Positions 56,820 to 64,000 of a stretch of 64,000 nucleotides of DNA are shown piece by piece; position 1 is the stretch's first letter; every line of letters starts with the position of its first letter. The translations under genes and the position numbers were made by a program. The notes under the pieces were generated by a model. The model saw only the letters and a list, made by a program, of their open reading frames with translations, made no database searches and had not been told where the DNA came from. Source of the stretch: Phyllobacteriaceae bacterium (lineage in GTDB: Bacteria > Pseudomonadota > Alphaproteobacteria > Rhizobiales > Rhizobiaceae); assembly GCA_002708825.1 (NCBI GenBank), contig PAPF01000026.1:124001-188000 (forward strand), written 5' to 3'.

Positions 56820-57770
56820 ATGGCGCTCATCGAGGAAACCGCAGGCAGGGACGTCTACCGCATCTCGGAGGCGACGGCGGGCGATTACATCGAACTGCTG
56901 AAGCCGCGCGTCATGTCGCTGGTGGTCTTCACCGCGATCGTCGGACTGGTGGCCGCGCCCGGTTCCGTGAACCCGTTCATCGCCATCGTCGCCATCCTCT
57001 GCATCGCCGTGGGCGCCGGCGCCTCGGGCGCGCTCAACATGTGGTATGACGCCGATATCGACGCGGTCATGGGCCGAACGGCGAAGCGGCCCGTGCCGTC
57101 CGGCCGTGTCCGGCCACAGGAAGCGCTCAGCTTCGGCCTGATCCTCTCCTTTCTTTCCGTGCTGACGCTCGGCGTTCTGGTCAACTGGCTGTCCGCGGCC
57201 ATCCTGGCGTTCACGATCTTCTTCTATGTCGTCGTCTACACGATGTGGCTGAAGCGCTCGACGCCGCAGAACATCGTCATCGGCGGCGCGGCGGGCGCCT
57301 TTCCGCCCATGCTCGGCTGGGCTGCCGCGACCGGCGGGATCGGCATCGAGAGCGTGGTCCTCTTCTCCATCATCTTCCTTTGGACGCCACCGCACTTCTG
57401 GGCGCTGGCCCTGTTCAAGTGCAAGGATTATGGCGCCGCCGGCGTCCCGATGCTGCCCAATGTCTGCGGCGAAAGGACGACCCGCAACCAGATCCTGCTC
57501 TACAGCCTCGTGCTGGCGCCGGTGGGCGTTGCTCCCTGGATGCTGGGCTTTGCGAGCGCCGGCTACGGCGTCTTCGCGGCCGTCATGGGCGCGGTCTTCG
57601 TCTGGTACGCCTTCGGCGTCTACCGCATGAAGGACGGCGACGAGCGGATGATCCCGGCCAAGAAGCTGTTCGGCTTTTCCATCCTCTATCTCTTCGCCCT
57701 GTTTGCGGCCATTCTTGTCGACGTGATCGTAGGCGACATGCTGCGCCTGTTCTCCGTGGGGCTGGCATGA
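56820..57770 (+). CDS. ctaB: Protoheme IX farnesyltransferase
   Basis: CtaB converts heme b to heme O by adding a farnesyl group, a step needed for heme a in the oxidase. The 316-residue UbiA-fold protein has nine or so membrane helices. It shows [34 protein letters not shown] (the Asp-rich motif), [20 protein letters not shown] and [17 protein letters not shown] 56820 gives the usual MALIEE start; ATG 56802 is a possible earlier start. Its TGA overlaps the following small gene. Confidence 0.95.
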   Translation: MALIEETAGRDVYRISEATAGDYIELLKPRVMSLVVFTAIVGLVAAPGSVNPFIAIVAILCIAVGAGASGALNMWYDADIDAVMGRTAKRPVPSGRVRPQEALSFGLILSFLSVLTLGVLVNWLSAAILAFTIFFYVVVYTMWLKRSTPQNIVIGGAAGAFPPMLGWAAATGGIGIESVVLFSIIFLWTPPHFWALALFKCKDYGAAGVPMLPNVCGERTTRNQILLYSLVLAPVGVAPWMLGFASAGYGVFAAVMGAVFVWYAFGVYRMKDGDERMIPAKKLFGFSILYLFALFAAILVDVIVGDMLRLFSVGLA

Positions 57771-57919
57771 AGGACGAAGGCGTGGAGCTGACGGAAAAAC
57801 AGCGCAAGGCGCGCCGCAGCCGGTCGATTGCCATTGCCCTGGCCCTTGGGGCGCTGGTCATCGTCTTCTACGTGGTGACGTTCATCAAGGGCGGCGCCAT
57901 CGTGAACAGGCCGTTGTGA
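57767..57919 (+). CDS. CoxF-like small membrane protein of the oxidase operon
   Basis: The 50-residue protein has a charged N-terminus ([20 protein letters not shown]) and one membrane helix ([20 protein letters not shown]), then a short [10 protein letters not shown] tail. Its ATG overlaps the ctaB stop (ATGA), and ctaG starts nine bases after its stop. From memory a short protein of this shape (CoxF type) sits at this place in rhizobial and Paracoccus oxidase operons. Its role is unknown but presumably in assembly. It is easily missed because of its size. Confidence 0.8.
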   Translation: MKDEGVELTEKQRKARRSRSIAIALALGALVIVFYVVTFIKGGAIVNRPL

Positions 57920-57928
57920 GGCAGGAAC

Positions 57929-58531
57929 ATGGAACAGGACAGCAGGAACAGGCGGGCAAATGCGAAGGTGGCGATGTTCGGGGCCGGTATCGCCCTGACC
58001 ATGGTCGGGGCCGCCTATGCCGCCGTTCCGCTCTATGACCTGTTCTGCCGCGTCACCGGCTATGGGGGCACGACCCAGCGGGTGGATACCTATTCAGACC
58101 GCGTTCTCGCCCGGGACATCACCGTGCGCTTCGATGCGAACACGTCAGGTGTGCCCTGGGATTTCCAGCCCGGGAAACGCTCGGTGACGCTCAAGATCGG
58201 TGAAACCACGCAGATCAGCTACCAGGCGCACAACCGGACGGAGCGTACCGTCACGGGTTCCGCCACGTTCAACGTCTCGCCGTCGCTGGCAGGTGCCTAT
58301 TTCAACAAGGTGCAGTGTTTCTGTTTCACCGAGACCACGCTCAAACCGGGCGAGTCGCTTGACATGCCGGTCGTCTTCTATGTCGATCCCGACATTGTCG
58401 ACCAGCCGGAACTCAAGGACTTACGAACCATCACGCTTTCCTATACCTTCTTCCCGGTCGATGCCGAGGGGTCTCCGGTGGCGTCAGCCCCGGTGGACAG
58501 CACGACCACAACCAACAGCATTGAAGAATAA
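57929..58531 (+). CDS. ctaG: Cytochrome c oxidase assembly protein CtaG (Cox11)
   Basis: CtaG delivers copper to CuB of subunit I. The 200-residue protein has one N-terminal membrane helix (about residues 15-37) and a periplasmic beta domain. The copper motif CFCFTE (in [16 protein letters not shown]) and the anchor-proximal cysteine in [12 protein letters not shown] are present. The GAGGCAGGAAC site precedes the start. It lies between the CoxF-like gene and ctaE, with gaps of 9 and 18 bases. Confidence 0.95.
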   Translation: MEQDSRNRRANAKVAMFGAGIALTMVGAAYAAVPLYDLFCRVTGYGGTTQRVDTYSDRVLARDITVRFDANTSGVPWDFQPGKRSVTLKIGETTQISYQAHNRTERTVTGSATFNVSPSLAGAYFNKVQCFCFTETTLKPGESLDMPVVFYVDPDIVDQPELKDLRTITLSYTFFPVDAEGSPVASAPVDSTTTTNSIEE

Positions 58532-58549
58532 GCAACCGCGGGGATCGAC

Positions 58550-59434
58550 ATGGCGGACCAACACGCAAAGCATCACGACTATCACATCATCGACCCGAGC
58601 CCGTGGCCGGCTCTCGCCTCGCTCGGTGCCTTCATCACGGCCCTCGGCGCCATTGCCTGGATGCGTGCGCTCAACAATTCCGAGTTCTCGCTCTTCGGCC
58701 TGACCCTGTCCAACCTGAACTGGGGTCTCTTCGCCGTCGGCATGCTCATCATCCTCTATGTGATGTATGCCTGGTGGTCCGATACGATCAAGGAAGCCCA
58801 TGAGGGGCACCATACCCGTGTCGTGTCGCTTCACCTGCGCTATGGCATGATCATGTTCATCGCCTCCGAGGTGATGTTCTTCGTGGCATGGTTCTGGGCC
58901 TTCTTCGATGCCAGCCTCTACCCGAACGAGGCAAGCCAGGTCCTGCGCGCCGAATATACCGGTGGCCAGTGGCCGCCCCAGGGCATCGAGGTGCTGGATC
59001 CGCTGCACCTGCCGCTCTACAACACCATCATCCTGCTGCTTTCGGGCACCACGGTGACATGGGCGCACCACGCGCTGCTGCATGATGACCGTAAGGGCCT
59101 CGTCTGGGGCCTGGTGATGACCGTCGCCCTCGGTGTCCTGTTCTCCTTCGTGCAGGTTTACGAGTATTCCGTGGCGCCGTTCGACTTCAAGAATTCCATT
59201 TACGGCGCGACCTTCTTCATGGCGACCGGCTTCCACGGCTTCCATGTGCTCATCGGGACCATCTTCCTGCTGGTCTGCCTGATCCGGGCGATGAGGGGCC
59301 ATTTCACAGCGAAGCAGCATTTCGGCTTCGAGGCGGCTGCCTGGTACTGGCACTTCGTCGACGTGGTGTGGCTCTTCCTCTTCTTCTGCATCTATGTCTG
59401 GGCATCCTGGGGAGCGCCGATCGCGCATCACTGA
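58550..59434 (+). CDS. ctaE: Cytochrome c oxidase subunit III
   Basis: Subunit III stabilises the oxidase core and its proton uptake. The 294-residue protein has seven membrane helices. Family blocks are HDYHIIDPSPWPALASLGAF, RYGMIMFIASEVMFFVAWFW, TTVTWAHHALLH, and at the end FEAAAWYWHFVDVVWLFLF (last catalytic-core helix). CGCGGGGATCGAC precedes the ATG. It is the last subunit gene; a hairpin follows at 59482. Confidence 0.96.
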   Translation: MADQHAKHHDYHIIDPSPWPALASLGAFITALGAIAWMRALNNSEFSLFGLTLSNLNWGLFAVGMLIILYVMYAWWSDTIKEAHEGHHTRVVSLHLRYGMIMFIASEVMFFVAWFWAFFDASLYPNEASQVLRAEYTGGQWPPQGIEVLDPLHLPLYNTIILLLSGTTVTWAHHALLHDDRKGLVWGLVMTVALGVLFSFVQVYEYSVAPFDFKNSIYGATFFMATGFHGFHVLIGTIFLLVCLIRAMRGHFTAKQHFGFEAAAWYWHFVDVVWLFLFFCIYVWASWGAPIAHH

Positions 59435-59481
59435 TCGCGCGGGCGCGGTTACCGCGCTGCCACATGTCGCATGGGAAAAAT

Positions 59482-59512
59482 GGGGGCGGTCATGGCAATC
59501 ATGGCCGCCCCC
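59482..59512 (+). other. Stem-loop between ctaE and the DUF983 gene
   Basis: GGGGGCGG (59482-59489) pairs with CCGCCCCC (59505-59512), and an inner CATG/CATG pair continues the stem. Only a weak TGTT follows, so termination may be partial. Confidence 0.6.
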
Positions 59513-59538
59513 TGTTCGTGAATTGCAAAGGAACTGCC

Positions 59539-59925
59539 ATGAATGACGACAAGGCCCACTATCCGCCCGTCGATCCGGTCCAGGCGGGCATGCGCGGCCG
59601 TTGTCCGCGCTGCGGCGAGGGCAAGCTCTTCGCCGGTTACCTGAACCTCAAGGATCGCTGCGGCGTTTGCGGGCTGGACAATTCCTTCGCCGACGCGGGG
59701 GACGGACCTGCCATCTTCGTGATGCTGATCGTCGGCTTCATCGTGGTCGGTCTCGCCCTGTGGATGGAGGTGAACTACGGACCGCCGATCTGGGTCCACA
59801 TGCTGCTGTGGATACCGCTGACCCTTGTTCTCTGCCTGACGGCGCTCAGGCTGATCAAGGGTGTGCTGATCACGCTTCAATACGCCAACAAGGCTGCCGA
59901 AGGCCGCATCGAGGGCCGCGAATGA
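59539..59925 (+). CDS. DUF983 family membrane protein
   Basis: The 128-residue protein starts with a zinc-ribbon-like part (GRCPRCGEGKLF and DRCGVCGLD, four cysteines) and continues with two membrane helices near residues 60-80 and 88-108. DUF983 proteins are found next to oxidase genes in alphaproteobacteria, but their role is unknown; metal handling in oxidase assembly is a reasonable guess. The ATG at 59539 follows AAAGGAACTGCC. Its stop overlaps surf1 as ATGA. Confidence 0.88.
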   Translation: MNDDKAHYPPVDPVQAGMRGRCPRCGEGKLFAGYLNLKDRCGVCGLDNSFADAGDGPAIFVMLIVGFIVVGLALWMEVNYGPPIWVHMLLWIPLTLVLCLTALRLIKGVLITLQYANKAAEGRIEGRE

Positions 59926-60668
59926 CCGATGGAAAGCCCGCGGTTGCAGGGCGTCATCGTCGTGGCGGCTTCTGGCTGCTCTCGGCGCTGGCGCTGGTGG
60001 CGCTCGTCATCCTTGTCGGGCTCGGCAACTGGCAGGTCCGCCGGCTGGCCTGGAAGGAAGGACTGATCGACACCATCGCCGAGCGCATGGCGTCGCCGCC
60101 GCTGCCACTTGCCGCGGCCGAGACTCTTTTTGCCGGGACAGGTGATGTCGACTACCTTCCGGCCATGGCCACGGGCACCTTCGAGCATGGACGCGAGCAG
60201 CATTTCTTCGCCACGCATCAGGGGTCTTCCGGCTTTTACGTCTATACGCCGCTGCGCCTTGCCGATGGCCGCGTGCTGTTCGTCAATCGCGGTTTCGTGC
60301 CCTTTGACAGCAAGGACCCGGCGACGCGTGAGGCGGGGCAGGTGGACGGTGTCGTCACCGTCACCGGTCTTGCCCGCAATCCGCTCGATGAAAAGCCGGG
60401 CGGCGTTTATGAAAACGATATTTCGGCAAACATCTATTACTGGAAGGACCTGGAGGCGATGGCCGCCAGTGCCGGGCTGGACAGGGCCAGGGTGCTGCCC
60501 TTCTTCCTCGATGCCGACGATACGCCCAATCCGGACGGCCTTCCGGTCGGAGGCGTGACACTGGTCAACCTGCCCAACAACCATCTGCAATACGCCGTCA
60601 CCTGGTATGGCCTTGCCGTCGCGCTTGCCGGCGTGTGGATCGCCTTTGCCATAAGGCGGCGCCCTTGA
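59922..60668 (+). CDS. surf1: SURF1 family oxidase assembly protein
   Basis: SURF1 helps insert heme a into subunit I. The 248-residue protein has a membrane helix at each end (about residues 18-38 and 222-242) with a periplasmic domain between. Conserved parts are GNWQVRRLAWKEGLI, ATGTFEHGREQHFF, FYVYTPLRLADGRVLFVNRG (20 residues) and GGVTLVNLPNNHLQYAVTWY. The overlap with the DUF983 gene suggests coupled translation. IspH starts 54 bases later. Confidence 0.93.
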   Translation: MTDGKPAVAGRHRRGGFWLLSALALVALVILVGLGNWQVRRLAWKEGLIDTIAERMASPPLPLAAAETLFAGTGDVDYLPAMATGTFEHGREQHFFATHQGSSGFYVYTPLRLADGRVLFVNRGFVPFDSKDPATREAGQVDGVVTVTGLARNPLDEKPGGVYENDISANIYYWKDLEAMAASAGLDRARVLPFFLDADDTPNPDGLPVGGVTLVNLPNNHLQYAVTWYGLAVALAGVWIAFAIRRRP

Positions 60669-60722
60669 CAGGAGCGGCCGTGGCAGCCACTTGGACAGAC
60701 ATGTCCCCGAACCGGTGAGATC

Positions 60723-61724
60723 ATGCCTGCCAAGCCCCCATTGACCCTCAGACTGTGCGAGCCGCGCGGCTTCTGCGCCGGTGTCGACCGCGCCATCCAG
60801 ATCGTTGTCCTGGCGCTGAAGAAATACGGCGCGCCCGTCTATGTCCGCCACGAGATCGTGCACAACAAGTTCGTGGTCGAGGGCCTGCGCTCCCGCGGTG
60901 CAGTCTTCATCGAGGAACTGGACGAAATTCCCGCCGATCACCGTGACGCCCCGGTGGTGTTTTCCGCCCATGGCGTGCCGAAATCCGTGCCCGCCCATGC
61001 CGAGGCGCTGAACCTGCTCTATCTCGACGCCACCTGTCCGCTGGTTTCCAAGGTTCACAAGCAGGCCATGCGGCACCAGCGGCTTGGCCGCCACGTCCTG
61101 CTGATCGGCCACGCCGGCCATCCGGAGGTCATCGGCACGATGGGCCAGTTGCCCGAAGGCGCCGTGTCGCTGATCGAGACCGAGGACGATGCCCGTGGTT
61201 TCCGGGCGCCGGACGGTACCGCGCTCGGCTTCGTCACCCAGACCACGCTGTCGGTCGACGACACCGCCGGCATCGTCGCTGCCCTGGAAGAGACCTTTCC
61301 CGGCATCCATGCACCGGCGGCCGAGAGCATCTGCTATGCCACCACGAACAGGCAGGAAGCGGTGAAGCAGGCCGCGCCGGGTTGCGATCACTTTCTGGTG
61401 GTGGGCGCGCCGAACTCGTCCAATTCCCGCCGCCTTGTAGAGGTCGCGGAGCGGGCCGGCGCCACCCGTGCGACCCTTGTCCAGCGCGCTGCCGAGATCG
61501 ACTGGACCATGCTGGAAGGTGTGGCAATGGTGGGCATTTCCGCCGGCGCCTCCGCGCCCGAGATCATCGTCGACGAGATCATCGCCGCCTTCCGTGAACG
61601 TTTCGACGTCACGCTCGACATCGCGCTGACGGCGGAGGAAAACGAGACCTTCCCGGTCATGCGCACCCTGCGCGACGTGGAACTGACCGCCGCCGACATG
61701 GCCTTTGTGAACGGGGACCGGTGA
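60723..61724 (+). CDS. ispH: 4-hydroxy-3-methylbut-2-enyl diphosphate reductase
   Basis: IspH makes IPP and DMAPP in the last step of the MEP pathway using a 4Fe-4S cluster. The 333-residue protein has its three cluster cysteines in [30 protein letters not shown] and [26 protein letters not shown] follows. Its stop overlaps the thrB start by one base (TGATG), so the genes are coupled. A small palindrome (GGACA-GACA-TGTCC) lies just upstream. Confidence 0.96.
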   Translation: MPAKPPLTLRLCEPRGFCAGVDRAIQIVVLALKKYGAPVYVRHEIVHNKFVVEGLRSRGAVFIEELDEIPADHRDAPVVFSAHGVPKSVPAHAEALNLLYLDATCPLVSKVHKQAMRHQRLGRHVLLIGHAGHPEVIGTMGQLPEGAVSLIETEDDARGFRAPDGTALGFVTQTTLSVDDTAGIVAALEETFPGIHAPAAESICYATTNRQEAVKQAAPGCDHFLVVGAPNSSNSRRLVEVAERAGATRATLVQRAAEIDWTMLEGVAMVGISAGASAPEIIVDEIIAAFRERFDVTLDIALTAEENETFPVMRTLRDVELTAADMAFVNGDR

Positions 61725-62692
61725 TGGCTGTCTATACCGACATTTCCGAGGAGGAGTTGTCCGCCTTTCTCGCCGATTATCCGGTCGGCGGCCTGCTCTC
61801 CTACAAGGGCATAGCCGAAGGTGTGGAAAATTCGAACTTCCTCCTCCACACGAGCGAAGGCCACTTCATTCTCACCCTCTACGAAAAGCGCGTGAACCCG
61901 GACGACCTGCCCTTCTTCATCGGCCTGATGGAGCATCTGGCGGCAGGCGGGGTGACCTGTCCGCAGCCGGTCAAGCGCGCTGACGGCGGCGCCATCGGCA
62001 GGCTTGCCGGGCGTCCCGCGGCAATCGTCACCTTCCTGGAAGGCATGTGGCCGCGCAGGCCCAATGCGGGCCATTGCCGTGCCGTGGGAGCGGCGCTGGC
62101 CCGCATGCACCTGGCCGGCGAGGGCTTTGACCTGACCCGGGCGAACGCGCTCGGTGTTGACGGCTGGCGCCCGCTCTTCGATCTGGCGGCCGCGCGTGCC
62201 GACGAAGTGGAACCGGGCCTGCGTGCCGAAATTGCCGGCGAACTCGACGTCCTTGAGGCGACATGGCCGAAGGGGCTGCCGGCCGGCGTCATCCATGCGG
62301 ACCTTTTCCCGGACAATGTCTTTTTTCTCGGAGCGGACCTGTCCGGCCTGATCGACTTCTATTTCGCCTGCAACGATCTTCTCGCCTATGACGTGGCGGT
62401 CTGCCTGAACGCCTGGTGCTTCGAGCGCGACTTCTCCTTCAACATCACCAAGGGGCAGGCGCTGCTCGCCGGCTACCAGACCGTGCGCGCGCTATCGCCG
62501 GCCGAACGCGATGCCCTGCCGCTCCTGGCGCGCGGCGCGGCGCTGCGCTTCCTGCTGACGCGGCTTTACGACTGGCTGAACACGCCGGAAGGCGCGGTGG
62601 TCACCAAGAAGGATCCGAAGGAATACCTGCGCCGCCTGCGCTTCCATGCCCAGGTGCGTGACGCCAGGGATTATGGCCTGGAGGCGGCATGA
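61724..62692 (+). CDS. thrB: Homoserine kinase, ThrB type of the APH family
   Basis: The enzyme phosphorylates homoserine for threonine synthesis. The 322-residue protein starts [20 protein letters not shown] and carries [21 protein letters not shown], the catalytic [13 protein letters not shown] and [16 protein letters not shown]. This is the aminoglycoside phosphotransferase-like ThrB of proteobacteria, not the GHMP type. It overlaps ispH by one base and rnhA by four, so three unrelated functions share a transcript, as is seen in rhizobia. Confidence 0.94.
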   Translation: MAVYTDISEEELSAFLADYPVGGLLSYKGIAEGVENSNFLLHTSEGHFILTLYEKRVNPDDLPFFIGLMEHLAAGGVTCPQPVKRADGGAIGRLAGRPAAIVTFLEGMWPRRPNAGHCRAVGAALARMHLAGEGFDLTRANALGVDGWRPLFDLAAARADEVEPGLRAEIAGELDVLEATWPKGLPAGVIHADLFPDNVFFLGADLSGLIDFYFACNDLLAYDVAVCLNAWCFERDFSFNITKGQALLAGYQTVRALSPAERDALPLLARGAALRFLLTRLYDWLNTPEGAVVTKKDPKEYLRRLRFHAQVRDARDYGLEAA

Positions 62693-63171
62693 AGGCGGTC
62701 GAGATCTTTACTGACGGCGCCTGCTCCGGCAATCCCGGTCCCGGCGGCTGGGGCGTGCTGCTCCGGTTCAACGGTCATGTCAGGGAACTGAATGGCGGCG
62801 AGCCGGAGACGACGAACAACCGCATGGAACTCATGGCCGCCATCGAGGGGCTCGGCGCCCTGAAGGAGCGGTGCAAGGTCGATCTCTATACCGACAGCGT
62901 CTATGTCCGCGACGGCATCAAGGGCTGGATTCACGGCTGGAAGAAGAACGGCTGGAAGACGGCGGCCAGGAAGCCCGTGAAGAACGCGGAACTGTGGCAG
63001 GCGCTCGACGAGGCCCGTAACCGGCATGACGTGACCTGGCACTGGATCAAGGGCCATGCCGGTCACCCGGAAAACGAACGCGCCGACGAACTGGCGCGTC
63101 AGGGAATGGAGCCGTTCAAGAAAAAGCGGCCCGGCACGCGGCGGGAGCAGGGCGATGGCAAGACGGCCTGA
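62689..63171 (+). CDS. rnhA: Ribonuclease HI
   Basis: RNase HI cleaves the RNA of RNA-DNA hybrids. The 160-residue protein shows [19 protein letters not shown] (first Asp), [13 protein letters not shown] (Glu), [20 protein letters not shown] (Asp) and [12 protein letters not shown] (last Asp), so all four catalytic acids are present. It starts within the thrB stop (ATGA). With RNase HII at 4 kb the window encodes both types. Its end overlaps the next small gene by 17 bases. Confidence 0.96.
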   Translation: MKAVEIFTDGACSGNPGPGGWGVLLRFNGHVRELNGGEPETTNNRMELMAAIEGLGALKERCKVDLYTDSVYVRDGIKGWIHGWKKNGWKTAARKPVKNAELWQALDEARNRHDVTWHWIKGHAGHPENERADELARQGMEPFKKKRPGTRREQGDGKTA

Positions 63172-63352
63172 CGATCCGTTCGCCCGTCTTGCCGCCTATG
63201 CCCTCCTCGGAGCGGTGATCGGCGGGGCGACGGTCTGGTTCGTTGCCGACAGCTTCTCCATGGCCACTCTGGGGTCCGGCCTTGCCGGCGGCGCGTTGGC
63301 AGGCCTGCTGGCCGGCTTCATCCGGTCGCGCGCTGGAATGGATCGGGACTAA
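63155..63352 (+). CDS. Small Gly-rich membrane protein after rnhA
   Basis: The 65-residue protein has two hydrophobic segments (about residues 12-30 and 36-56) with many Gly and Ala residues: [16 protein letters not shown] and [17 protein letters not shown]. From memory it resembles short AtpZ/AtpI-like or unknown rhizobial proteins, but no family is confirmed. GGGAGCAGGGCG precedes the ATG, which overlaps the end of rnhA. Its stop is 14 bases before the tandem repeats. Confidence 0.65.
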   Translation: MARRPDDPFARLAAYALLGAVIGGATVWFVADSFSMATLGSGLAGGALAGLLAGFIRSRAGMDRD

Positions 63353-63363
63353 AAGCAATCCCA

Positions 63364-63560
63364 GGAAAAGTGGGAACCGGTTTTCCGTCCGGGATTGCGC
63401 AGGAAGAACCTGATCCCGGGAAAAGTGGGAACCGGTTTTCCGTCCGGGATTGCGCAGGAAGAACCTGATCCCGGGAAAAGTGGAAGCCGGTTTTCCGTCC
63501 GGGATTGCGCAGGAAGAACCTGATCCCGGGAAAAGTGGGAACCGGTTTTCCGTCCGGTAG
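63364..63560. repeat. Four tandem copies of a 55-bp Rhizobiales-type palindromic repeat
   Basis: Copies begin with AAAAGTGG at 63366, 63421, 63476 and 63531, an exact period of 55. Each unit has GGAAAA/TTTTCC arms and, between units, CCGGGAT/ATCCCGG arms, so two alternate hairpins form. Copy 3 differs at two bases (GGAAGCC instead of GGAACC context), and copy 4 is cut after the first part. Similar sequences are scattered between genes in rhizobial genomes (from memory). Confidence 0.9.
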
Positions 63561-63567
63561 AGGGGAT

Positions 63568-63597
63568 AGCCCGCAGCATGGCGCCGCGGGCTTTTGT
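63568..63597 (+). terminator. Intrinsic terminator after the repeat array
   Basis: AGCCCGC pairs with GCGGGCT across AGCATGGCGCC and is followed by TTTGTCC. It would end the ispH-thrB-rnhA transcript beyond the repeats and face the converging peroxiredoxin gene. Confidence 0.7.
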
Positions 63598-63604
63598 CCT
63601 GCAA

Positions 63605-64000
63605 TCAGGCAGCGCGTTCCTCGCCAAGCTGGGCGAGAATCCCGAGCGCACTGGATGCTTCCGCCTTGCCCGGCGTGTCCTCGATGTTGAGTGCGCTGAC
63701 CGTGCCATCCTCCACGATCATGGAAAACCGCTTGCAGCGAATGCCGAGGCCGGCCGCGCCGAGATCGATGTCGAGTCCGGTCGCCTTGGCGAAGGCGCCG
63801 CTGCCGTCGGCCAGGTAGAGGATCTTGTCCTTGCCGCCCGTCGCGTTCTCCCAGGCCTTCATGACGAACACATCATTGACGGCCACGACGGCGATCGTGT
63901 CCACACCCTTGGCCTTGATCGCATCGTGATGCTCGATGAAACCGGGCAAATGGTTCATGGAGCAGGTGGGCGTGAAGGCACCCGGAACGCCGAACAGCAC
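63605..64000 (-). CDS. Peroxiredoxin, Prx5 type, cut at the window end
   Basis: Only the last 131 codons or so are present, as the gene continues past 64000. The visible part contains the peroxidatic cysteine motif GVPGAFTPTCS and continues with GVDTIAVVAVNDVFVMKAW and ILYLADGSGAFAKATGLDID. This is the 1-Cys/atypical 2-Cys Prx5 group, which reduces hydrogen peroxide and alkyl peroxides with glutathione or thioredoxin. The frame is still open at the first base. Confidence 0.93.
   Translation of the reverse strand: MLFGVPGAFTPTCSMNHLPGFIEHHDAIKAKGVDTIAVVAVNDVFVMKAWENATGGKDKILYLADGSGAFAKATGLDIDLGAAGLGIRCKRFSMIVEDGTVSALNIEDTPGKAEASSALGILAQLGEERAA

Noticed and set aside
63364-63560. Possible CRISPR array
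   Set aside because: The repeat copies touch each other with a fixed period of 55 and there are no unique spacers; no cas gene is near.
63349-63708. A minus-strand frame of 119 codons across the tandem repeats
   Set aside because: It is a translation of the repeat units (periodic GRKTGSHFS-like blocks) that overlaps the end of the peroxiredoxin gene; it has no start context and is the usual artefact of these repeats.

Overview
The window is about 64 kb of high-GC chromosome from an alphaproteobacterium, most likely order Hyphomicrobiales and Phyllobacteriaceae/Mesorhizobium-like. The genus cannot be fixed by reading alone. The reasons are the split F0-only ATP synthase operon with a b' subunit, the ctaC-ctaD-ctaB-small ORF-ctaG-ctaE oxidase operon, split glyQ/glyS, IalB, DUF6101, RT0821-type lipoprotein and DUF1344 genes, CTTGAC-type promoters, and repeats of the AAAAGTGGGAACCGGTTTTCC type. 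Almost all of it is core housekeeping DNA. No rRNA, tRNA, CRISPR array, IS element or prophage was found.

Layout. 1-3.9 kb: end of a SleB-type cell wall hydrolase, then the F0 operon atpI-B-E-F'-F with a clear promoter and terminator. 4-11.6 kb: on the minus strand a radical SAM gene with a LexA-type SOS box leading into rnhB; a small glycosyltransferase; the minus-strand series of small protein-ispE-moaB and DUF2007-trmN6-S49 peptidase; then the polyprenyl synthase. 11.7-18.2 kb: a secreted TPR protein and a three-gene exporter (ATPase, FtsX-type permease, HlyD adaptor). 18.3-21.1 kb: a tightly overlapped TetR-CoA ligase-crotonase operon with a palindromic operator. 21.2-27.7 kb: arsC-like, purD, ubiA, DUF6101, an FAD-linked oxidase and Sua5/TsaC. 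27.8-33.3 kb: glyS and glyQ, separated by about 2.3 kb of accessory genes (DUF559 with a palindromic repeat, fasciclin protein, two small membrane proteins). 33.4-46.7 kb: GH25 protein, acyl-CoA dehydrogenase and crotonase, RhlE helicase, pdxH, lipoprotein, DnaJ, fabI, phosphatase, aroC, VCBS protein, HDAC-like protein. 46.7-53.8 kb: xseB, pirin, small secreted protein, tlyA, an RlmD-like methyltransferase, sirtuin, DUF302, tldD, ialB. 53.8-63.4 kb: the aa3 oxidase operon with assembly factors, DUF983, surf1, ispH, thrB, rnhA. 63.4-64 kb: four 55-bp tandem repeats and the 3' part of a peroxiredoxin gene.

How the genes work together. AtpIBEF'F build the membrane half of ATP synthase; the F1 genes lie elsewhere. 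CtaC/D/E with CtaB (heme O), CtaG (CuB) and SURF1 build the proton-pumping oxidase that feeds it. A FixK/FNR-type site in front of ctaC suggests oxygen control. IspE, IspH, polyprenyl synthase and UbiA supply isoprenoids and ubiquinone. The CoA ligase, the two crotonases and the acyl-CoA dehydrogenase point to catabolism of organic acids of unknown identity.

No clear new defence system or phage-like island was found. The most interesting signals are regulatory: an SOS box on the radical SAM gene, nested inverted repeats over the rnhB start codon, the insertion between glyQ and glyS (including an uncharacterised membrane protein pair and a DUF559 gene fused into a palindromic repeat), and several unassigned palindromes in front of single genes.
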